DNA from: Eriocheir sinensis
Taxonomy: Eukaryota > Arthropoda > Malacostraca > Decapoda > Varunidae
Assembly (NCBI RefSeq): GCF_024679095.1
Contig: NC_066549.1
Location: 12,545,477-12,609,476, forward strand
DNA length: 64,000 nt
Direction of reading: 5' to 3'
Part shown: one piece after another, positions 55,752 to 64,000 of the stretch
Position numbering within the stretch: position 1 is the stretch's first letter
How the letters are laid out: every line of letters starts with the position of its first letter
Made by a program: the position numbers and the translations under genes
Notes under the pieces: generated by a model
Seen by the model: the letters and a program-made list of their open reading frames with translations, nothing else
The model's database searches: none
Told to the model about the DNA's origin: nothing

Positions 55752-56351
55752 CCTATTACTTACCCTAATTACTACCCTAATTACTACTTTTACTATTACT
55801 ATAATGATACTGACAATAGCAAAAATACCTACGGTCTTTTTCCAATCTGTTCTACATACACAACACAAAAAAAATCACCTTCCCCCTCCCTTCCCTGTAA
55901 TACGAGGCGACTGACCAGGAGCCCACCGCTCTCTTCGTCTACCTTTTCTGGTACCAATTACTGACGGGGAGCCTTCGAAGGTGTGCTCGGATTCTGTTTC
56001 TTTGAGCGGGCAGTGGTATCACACCTGGGAGAAGTAACACCTGTCCGAGACCCAGATGGAGATACTGATGCTCAGGAGACACTTGTTCGAGTCTTTATCT
56101 AATGCATCTTCTATGAGCGTAGGGCCAATTAACGTACAGATGCGTGTTTCACGGGCTAACTCATGACAGAAACGTGATCAGATGCTATAAAATGCCGCTT
56201 AACCCTATCCGTCTGTTGGTAGCCCTGCATTGATGAGACTGCCATATGTTATCACTCTACAGGCATTTCCTCCTTTACTTTTAACAGGCAAGCAGGGATG
56301 CCAACTTTCCCGGGACATCGCAACCTGTATGCGGATCATTTGTTAATGTTA
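55752..56351. other. No gene recognised
   Basis: Low-repeat DNA after the SINE. No domain-bearing frame was seen. Confidence 0.45.
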
Positions 56352-57493
<1,142 letters not shown>

Positions 57494-57496
<3 letters not shown>

Positions 57497-57927
57497 ATCG
57501 TTTCACACGCGATGAATTCAATAAACAAATCAGTCCAATGTTCAGTCCTGTCTATGCAAACTTCATATATACAACAAAATCAAGTGATACGCAGCGACAG
57601 GACTTCCGCGCAAAACTCTGCATGGATGGCATTCTGAAACATGCAACGGTGAGCTGGTGTCCTCATTTTGCTGAAGAGATCGACAAACTGGAAAACCGGC
57701 CAGACGTCAGCTTGGCTCTGGTGGTTTCGTTTGCTCTTTCGTCCGTCACAAAGCAGCAAATCCCATAAGGAGGAGATCTGATCGGCTTCCGCATGTTTAC
57801 CGTCTTCAACATATTGGGTCCCGGAGGCCGTCACTCGAGTACCGATATCTATAATGCACAAGTGTCTATACTACCAAACGTTTTTCAGTCGATGCCGCTT
57901 CTTAACACTTTCATTTCCAAAAGCCGA
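57494..57927 (+). pseudogene. Unidentified coding-like frame with one internal stop
   Basis: After a (CT)n tract, one frame is open for about 90 codons (FTRDEFNKQISPMFSPVYAN near the start, ATVSWCPHFAEEIDKLENRP later) to a TAA at 57766-57768. The same frame stays open for another 52 codons (LIGFRMFTVFNILGPGGRH) to a TGA at 57925-57927. Composition is balanced, unlike the repeat-derived frames around it. No family was recognised. It could be an exon, a decayed host gene or a remnant of integrated foreign DNA. The complementary strand is also open for 93 codons, so coding direction is not certain. Confidence 0.35.
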
Positions 57928-58117
57928 TGAAAGGAGTCCGCGTTGCTCCAGGCTTCAAATATAACATTACACTTTGGCGATTAAATAATTGAGGTCAGAA
58001 AAGAGATTACGTAGCATTGCTCTCATGACTCTGGGTGATACTCATAGTTGTAATAAACCGACTGGGAATAAACACTCGCAACAAAATAAATACCAGAAAT
58101 AGTTTGTTTGTCACTCA

Positions 58118-58360
58118 ATGGCGCGTCATAAACTATTTAATGCCATCCGATGCAACTCCTGTCACAAAAGTCTACCAATAAATGGGTTTTGTTTCTTATT
58201 CGAATCCGCATCAGAGCAAGGAATCCATAAATCTGATGCAAAACAAATCCATACATCAGTCCTTTCCTGCGGCCTCGTAAATAACAATAACAAACGGCTG
58301 GTGTCTGCCAGCGGCCATTATTGCTACACTGTGGTCCTATTCAAGTACTTATGCATATGA
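58118..58360 (+). CDS. Unidentified small frame, 80 residues
   Basis: Starts MARHKLFNAIRCNSCHKSLP and ends at a TGA at 58358-58360. A CxxC pair near the start could bind metal but is too little to assign a fold. It lies in the same low-repeat island and on the same strand as 57494-57927, about 190 bases downstream. No recognised homologue and no clear splice sites. Confidence 0.25.
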   Translation: MARHKLFNAIRCNSCHKSLPINGFCFLFESASEQGIHKSDAKQIHTSVLSCGLVNNNNKRLVSASGHYCYTVVLFKYLCI

Positions 58361-58767
58361 ACTGTTAAGCGGGTAATTTAGTCTTTCAGTGTTCGGCACT
58401 TATAATCAGCGCAAAAAAATTGATGAAATAAATGTCTTAGATTGCCTTCCTTATCTCTATAGATGCAACTATATATCAAGAAATGTAGTATTGCCTTAAG
58501 GAATTTAAAATTAATACACTAAATACGGGACCAGGAATACAATTAATTGTGCATGACTTTAACTAAAACATATCAATATATGAACAGAAAAAAAGCCGAT
58601 TAGAAGCAAGAGCATTTCAGTGGCGAGGCTTAATTAAGGTATCTCAACTCAGCCAAGCAGGAGAATCGCGTTTCATTTATTATACACACCTGGCCCGGCG
58701 CCAACTAATTATGCATAGCTATTATCTTGCAGGATTAAGAGGATAACTGCTTGGGGAGAGATTCTGT

Positions 58768-59169
<402 letters not shown>

Positions 59170-59171
59170 AA

Positions 59172-59175
<4 letters not shown>

Positions 59176-59220
<45 letters not shown>
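59176..59220 (+). repeat. (CT)n microsatellite, 22 units
   Basis: Lies ten bases after the long (GA)n and is complementary to it. Confidence 0.95.
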
Positions 59221-59223
<3 letters not shown>

Positions 59224-59293
59224 AGGATGTAAATGCCGAGGCAAACACAGCAGAGATTTTAGAGTGGAATGGACAGACATGGAAGCCCGCAGA

Positions 59294-59294
<1 letters not shown>

Positions 59295-59390
<96 letters not shown>

Positions 59391-59393
59391 AAG

Positions 59394-59430
<37 letters not shown>

Positions 59431-59504
59431 AAAAAAGACCCCCCCCCCCCGGCAGTCACACACAATAAGACCCCCCCCCCTCCCCCCGCACAGACAGAGA
59501 CCGT

Positions 59505-59538
<34 letters not shown>
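59295..59538 (+). repeat. (CA)n tracts with A-run and C-runs
   Basis: (CA)n at 59295-59372, 59377-59390, 59400-59426 and 59503-59538, separated by an A-run (59426-59437) and two C-runs (59439-59450 and 59471-59487). Confidence 0.93.
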
Positions 59539-59540
<2 letters not shown>

Positions 59541-59825
59541 GCATACATTACTAAACTTATACAAGGGAATTCTGGATTAACGTAAGAGAAACGACGACAA
59601 AAGAGACTCCTGTAGTGCAATTCAAGACGGGATGCTTTACCACGGACGGAAAAAACGCCGATTAAGTGCTGACACAAGGATTTGGCGGACTAGTTCATTA
59701 AACAGATTGTCTCTTGAGTTTCCCGAAACCAGAGCAAAATTATTATATGATGCATAAACCCTAAGAAGAGCTGTGGCGAGGCACATGACTACAAAGAAAG
59801 GAGAAGTGTTTTAGGTTGAAAGAAG

Positions 59826-59918
59826 TGTTTAAGAAATGAAACTTGCGATATTTAGGAATGAAACAATGCTCGTGTGTAAGTAAGGTTAACATATTTCACA
59901 CAGCTTCATGTTTGTGCA
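59826..59918 (+). repeat. Direct repeat left of LINE fragment
   Basis: About 90 bases beginning TTTAAGAAATGAAACTT and running through GAAACAATGC and GTAAGTAAGGT to CACAGCTTCATGTTT recur at 60277-60375 with modest divergence. The two copies bracket the LINE fragment. Confidence 0.75.
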
Positions 59919-60232
59919 GCTCATCGCTATACTGTCCAAACCCCTTATGCACGAGTTAACCAGCATCTCCATTCTTTCATCCCCTTCACTGGTAAACTCT
60001 GTAACATCCTTCCTTCGTCTGTATTTCCTCCTGCCTATGATTTGACCTCTTTCAAGAAGAGTGTATCAAGACACCCCTCTATCCGGAATTGACCTCTCTT
60101 TTGGCCACCATACTTTTCGCTATATGGGAGCAACAGTTAGCGGGCTTTTTTCTACATTTTCTTTTTGTTGCCCTTGAGTTGTTCTCTGTGCTGTAAAAAA
60201 CAAAAAACAAACAAACAAACAAAAATTGTATC
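59919..60232 (+). mobile_element. LINE 3' fragment with conserved 3' UTR
   Basis: From 59919 to a TGA at 60090-60092 the + strand reads 57 codons of an RT C-terminus, including HSFIPFTGKLCNILPSSVFP and AYDLTSFKKSVSRHPS, a characteristic ending of a decapod LINE family. A 3' UTR follows with a GGGAGCAAC..TAGCGGGC block, a TTTTTGTTGCCCTTGAG block and a tail rich in AAAC. The 5' part is absent. Direct repeats of about 90 bp flank the fragment (see separate entries). Confidence 0.75.
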
Positions 60233-60276
60233 TTATTATTGCCCTCCTTCTGGCGAGGTACATTGCGATCATAAAC

Positions 60277-60375
60277 TGTTTAAGAAATGAAACTTAGTAA
60301 CAGCGACTTTTAGAAATGAAACAATGCCCGCTTGTAAGTAAGGTAAACATATTTCTCACAGCTCTGTGTTGGTCC
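60277..60375 (+). repeat. Direct repeat right of LINE fragment
   Basis: Second copy of the 59826-59918 sequence, slightly longer (extra bases around TAGTAACAGCGACTTT). It starts about 45 bases after the LINE tail, so it is not a textbook target duplication. Confidence 0.75.
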
Positions 60376-60632
60376 AGGAACGACGGAGGAGAAGCCCCAC
60401 TAATCCTTAACCTTGCCCTCCTCCAGCACCGGTCAGCCTTCCCCCTGACCTTGAATGCCAGGGACGATAAAAATCTAACGAAAAAGATTTCGAGGCAGGA
60501 ATTCTAGTAACGTAAAACTTCCTCCTAACAAACATTTTCCATTGCAAGGATTTCCATTGAAAATTGTTTGAAATTAACTTAATCTGCACATTGTTTAAAG
60601 ACGTGCGCACGCAACGGTAAACGAAACAGTGC

Positions 60633-60633
60633 G

Positions 60634-60678
<45 letters not shown>
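60633..60678 (+). repeat. (GC)n(AC)n Z-DNA-prone tract
   Basis: GTGCGCGCGCGCGC passes directly into (AC)n. Confidence 0.93.
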
Positions 60679-60681
<3 letters not shown>

Positions 60682-60761
60682 TTATCAAACTACATGAAAA
60701 CATATATCAAACTCAACGACCCAATTATGTATGAGAAACGCAAGAGTTATTATGGACCCAG

Positions 60762-60811
<50 letters not shown>

Positions 60812-60890
60812 TAAGTCTAATTATTAAGCTACAAGAATTCAAATATCAAACTCAATGACCCAATTATGTATATGAAACGCGTGAGTTATG
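60679..60890 (+). repeat. Tandem duplication with (CA)n between copies
   Basis: About 80 bases (CTAATTATCAAACTACA, ATATCAAACTCAACGACCC, AATTATGTATGAGAAACGC) recur at about 60811-60890 with small changes. Each copy is preceded by a (CA)n tract, so the duplicated unit includes the microsatellite. Confidence 0.8.
60764..60808 (+). repeat. (AC)n microsatellite
   Basis: Perfect AC dinucleotides between the two copies of the 80-bp duplication. Confidence 0.95.
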
Positions 60891-61522
60891 GAACCAATAA
60901 TCTGTTTATGAAAAGTATCGGGGAGGAAGCAGATGAAGGCAACAGTGCGTTCTACTGGAATGGTCACTTATTTTTGTTAAGAGGGAAGGTGACGAGAAAG
61001 ATAAAGACAAGAGAATAGTGAGTAGATTATTAATATACGAAATTACTTCATCGAAAGAGCTGATCAAGTGAATGTAATGGCAGAAATCAGAGCAAGGACA
61101 AGAAGCATCAGAAAGAATAATAATATGATAATGAATGTGCATGGCAATTTTGATAACGCACATTCTATACAATAAAACACAATACCCAGTGAAAGCAGTG
61201 GATCGTATCAAGTACAGGGAAATAACTATAAACATACTCAATGAATAAAGGAAAAAAAGATGCTTATAAGATTATTTTTAATAGTAGAAACACTATGAAA
61301 CCATAAATAAGGTGATAAACTAATAACAAAACAAACAAATCGTATTTTTGGGGGTGTTTCTGGAAGAAAAAAAAATCCGGTATATCAAACACCAAAGTTC
61401 CGTAATTAAAGTAAGGTAAATATTTTTCTCACCTCGTGCCGTTAATTAAACTGGAGAGGTGCCTGGTCTGATAACACTTGGATTTAACACATGCCGGGAT
61501 ATCAAAGCTCCAAACACACACG

Positions 61523-61527
<5 letters not shown>
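60891..61527. other. No gene recognised
   Basis: AT-rich DNA without recognisable features. Confidence 0.5.

Positions 61528-61580
<53 letters not shown>
61528..61580 (+). repeat. (CA)n microsatellite, 26 units
   Basis: Perfect CA dinucleotides. Confidence 0.97.
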
Positions 61581-61583
<3 letters not shown>

Positions 61584-61919
61584 ATCGGACTAACTTTTGC
61601 CAAACAATGTCGCGTTAGATCGCTCTGCCGGAAAATTGGAACTGGGTACAGGTATATTTTTTGTGTAGATTATTTTGTACTTTTATACTACTGTTGCTGG
61701 CGATACTGCTGCTGTTAAATTATTTGCAACACCATCATAACATTTTCAAACACTAAAAGAAGGAGACGTCACTCTGATAATCTCCACAACAGCATTCTCT
61801 GATATAAATAATGCAAATCAAAATTGTTTCGCTTCTATTTTTTTATATTTTCATTCTTTTGTGCATCATTCTACAGTGTTTGTGCTTGAAAAATCTCAAG
61901 TCACCAATATTCAGCTTTA

Positions 61920-62990
61920 GGTGGTAAATGGAAATGCAGGAAAGTTTGGGAGATAGGATAATGGAAGGAGAGAGAAAGGGACGATACTTAAAAGATTGGG
62001 AGGTTACTTGAGCATTAAGAAAGAGATAGAAGGGTGAGAGAGTAAATGGAAAAATAGGATGAGGGGAAGGGTGTTAAATGGAAATGCAGGAAAGGTGTGA
62101 GGAGGATGGAAGGAAAGGGGAAGGGACAAAGTAGAAAGGAACGGGAGCTTCCCTGAACGTTAAAAATGAGAAATAGATTGGATTAATGGAATACTAGAAT
62201 GACGGGGAGGGGAGGTAAGCGGAAATACAGAAAGGGTAGGGAAGTGAGGAAAAGGCAAACATAGAAGAAGGGACGTAAGAGCAAGAAATGAGAGGTTACT
62301 TGAGCAATAAGAAAGACAGAAGAGAGGAAATAAACGGAGAAAAGATGAAGTGGAGGGGAGGGAGGGGCTGGAGAGAAACAAGAGATAGGACGGGAATTAA
62401 GGGGAGGAAAAGGGAGTGAAATACGAGATGCGGGGAAATGAGAGGGGAAACGGATAGCGCAAAGGAAATGAAAGGAGATGAGAGCAGAGATGAAAGCTGA
62501 ACAAAGGTAAGGTAAGGTGAAAAGAAGAATTGAGGGTAAGAAAAAAAGGAGAGTAATGGAGAGAGAAGAAGATTGGACATGGAGAAAGTGGAGTGGGGGA
62601 AAAGAAAGACGCAAAGAGAAATAAGGAGGAAAATCACAGTGAATGAAGATAAAGTTTTAGGTGAGGATTTGCATAGCTAAGTGCGGGAAAAAAGATTTGA
62701 ACAAGCGTGACTGAAGAGCCAATTTGTAGGGAGAGGAAAAGAAACAATGGTGTGGAAGATAAGAAAGGGAAGAATAGAAGGTCGTCATGGATAGGAAAAG
62801 GAGAGTGAGGAGAGGTAGGGAAGGAAACTGAATGAGAGGGAAGAATTATTACAAGAGTGAAAGGGAAAAAGAGAAGTAATGGAAAGGGAAGGAAAGGGAA
62901 GTGATGGGAAGAAAAGGGAATGGAAGTGAAATGGGGTGTGGAGAAGAGTAGGGGGTGGAAGTTGAAGTGAGAGGGTGAAAGGGAAGATAG
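61920..62990 (+). repeat. 1.1-kb polypurine-rich stretch
   Basis: The + strand is dominated by A and G throughout with very few pyrimidines. Recurrent pieces such as AAATGGAAATGCAGGAAAG (near 61926 and 62078) and GGGAGGTTACTTGAGC-like blocks (near 62000 and 62292) show old internal duplication. Open frames on the complement are Ser/Phe/Pro low-complexity and are not genes. It abuts the T-rich minisatellite. Confidence 0.8.
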
Positions 62991-62992
62991 AC

Positions 62993-63800
62993 GAGGTAGA
63001 ATGCTGTTTTTTGTGTGGGCGTGTGTTTTCAAGGTAGAATGCCGTTTTTCGTGGTTTCAAGGTAGAATGCTTTGTTTCCGTGATTTCAAGGTACATTGGC
63101 TAATTTCTATGTTTTTAAGGTAGAATGTTAAGTTGTTTTCGCGTTTTCAAGGTGGAATGTTATGTTTTTCTGTTTTCAAGGTTGAATGTTTGCTTTTTTT
63201 TGTTTTCAAGGTAGTGGGTTTTCTTGTTTTCAAGGTAGAATTTTTTTGTTGTTATCAAGGTAGTTGTTTTTTTTTTTTGTTGTTTTTTTCAAGGTAGAAT
63301 GATATGTTTTTTTCTGTTTTCAAGGAAGAATGTTATGTTTTTTTTTGTTTTCAAGGTAGAATGATATGGTTTTTATTTTTGTTTTCAAGGTAGAATGATG
63401 TTTTTTTTTTTTTTTGGTTTTCAAGGTAGAATGATATGTTTTTTTCTGTTTTCAAGGAAGAATGTTATGTTTTGTGTTTCCAAGGTAGAATGGTTTTTTT
63501 CAAGGTAGAATGTTGTTTTCTTGTTTTCAAGGTAGAATGTTATGTTTTTGTTCGTGTTTTCAAGGTAGAATGTTATGTTTTTTACGGTTTTCAAGGTAGA
63601 ATGCTGTTTTTCTGTTTTCAAGGTAGAATGTTTTTTTTCTGTTTTCAAGGCAGAATGTTATGTTTTTTTGTGTTTCCAAGGTAGAATGTTATTTTTTGTG
63701 TGTGGTTCCAAGGTAAAATGTTATGTTTTTTCGTGTTTTCAAGGTAGAATGTTATGTTTTTTTATGTGTTTCCAAGGTAGAATGTTATATTTTTTTATCG
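62993..63800 (+). repeat. T-rich minisatellite, ~27 units of 22-34 bp
   Basis: Each unit contains CAAGGTAGAATG followed by TTATGTTTTTT-like sequence and GTTTT or GTTTC. About 27 units were counted by eye. The T-runs vary in length, which accounts for the variable unit size. The first (62993-63090) and seventh to ninth units are the most divergent. Confidence 0.9.
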
Positions 63801-63944
63801 TGTTTTGATTGCTATGTAACAGGATGCCCTAACATTTAGTGGAGTGAATACCTTGTAAGAGAAACTCATGAAAAACAAAACAGACAAAGACGGGCTTGGG
63901 AGTATGCATAGATCTTAGGGGTACTCTCTGCCTGTCTGTATGTA

Positions 63945-63948
<4 letters not shown>

Positions 63949-63993
<45 letters not shown>
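63949..63993 (+). repeat. (CT)n microsatellite at window end
   Basis: About 22 CT units. Confidence 0.95.
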
Positions 63994-63996
<3 letters not shown>

Positions 63997-64000
63997 CAGA

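Noticed and set aside
62993..63800. CRISPR-like array
   Set aside because: Core repeats are only about 12 bases and the intervening sequence is variable T-runs, so this is a minisatellite.

Overview
The window looks like nuclear DNA of an arthropod, most probably a decapod crustacean (crab-like). This is an inference from four things: very dense long (GT)n, (GA)n and trinucleotide microsatellites, several tRNA-derived SINEs, jockey/CR1-type LINE debris of the kind common in decapod genomes, and one spliced neuropeptide-type GPCR exon. I see no bacterial operon, CRISPR array, phage or organelle gene. Most long open frames here are translations of simple repeats and are not listed as genes.

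Only one host protein-coding gene is well supported. It is the first coding exon (51705-52457, + strand) of a rhodopsin-class receptor of the corazonin/AKH/ACP (GnRH-related) group. It runs from the start codon through TM4 and ends at a phase-0 splice donor. TM5-TM7 are not visible in the remaining 11.5 kb, so the next intron is long or the exons lie outside. A repeat-poor island at 57490-58360 carries two coding-like frames that I cannot identify.

Region by region. 1-4.8 kb: mosaic of duplicated segments, LINE 3' ends, a small TIR element and an inverted pair of SINE fragments. 4.8-7.65 kb: almost complete but decayed LINE on the minus strand. 7.8-13.6 kb: GGT/GT repeats, unannotated AT-rich DNA, a 1.06 kb element with about 390-bp inverted arms (11276-12333), then a large GAT/GAG microsatellite complex. 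13.6-29.8 kb: microsatellites, polypurine/polypyrimidine tracts and non-coding DNA. 29.8-31.3 kb: a small TIR element, a PIF/Harbinger-like element (30016-30885, TTA target duplication) and a SINE. 31.3-43 kb: pyrimidine-rich DNA, one SINE, a retroelement-like repeat, divergent tandem repeats and many (CT)n/(GA)n tracts. 43-49.8 kb: a LINE 3' fragment, duplicated ~170-bp repeats, a 44-bp minisatellite split by a SINE, further SINEs and a hAT-type element that contains three microsatellites. 50-56 kb: the receptor exon and a SINE. 57-64 kb: the unidentified island, a 395-bp (GA)n tract, a LINE fragment between direct repeats, a 1.1-kb polypurine stretch and a T-rich minisatellite of about 27 copies.

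The genes do not form a pathway: the window is one receptor exon embedded in mobile-element and simple-repeat DNA. The most informative signals are nested insertions whose order can be read (SINE inside minisatellite, TIR element inside one copy of a segmental duplication, microsatellites inside a hAT element). I did not find a convincing new biological system.
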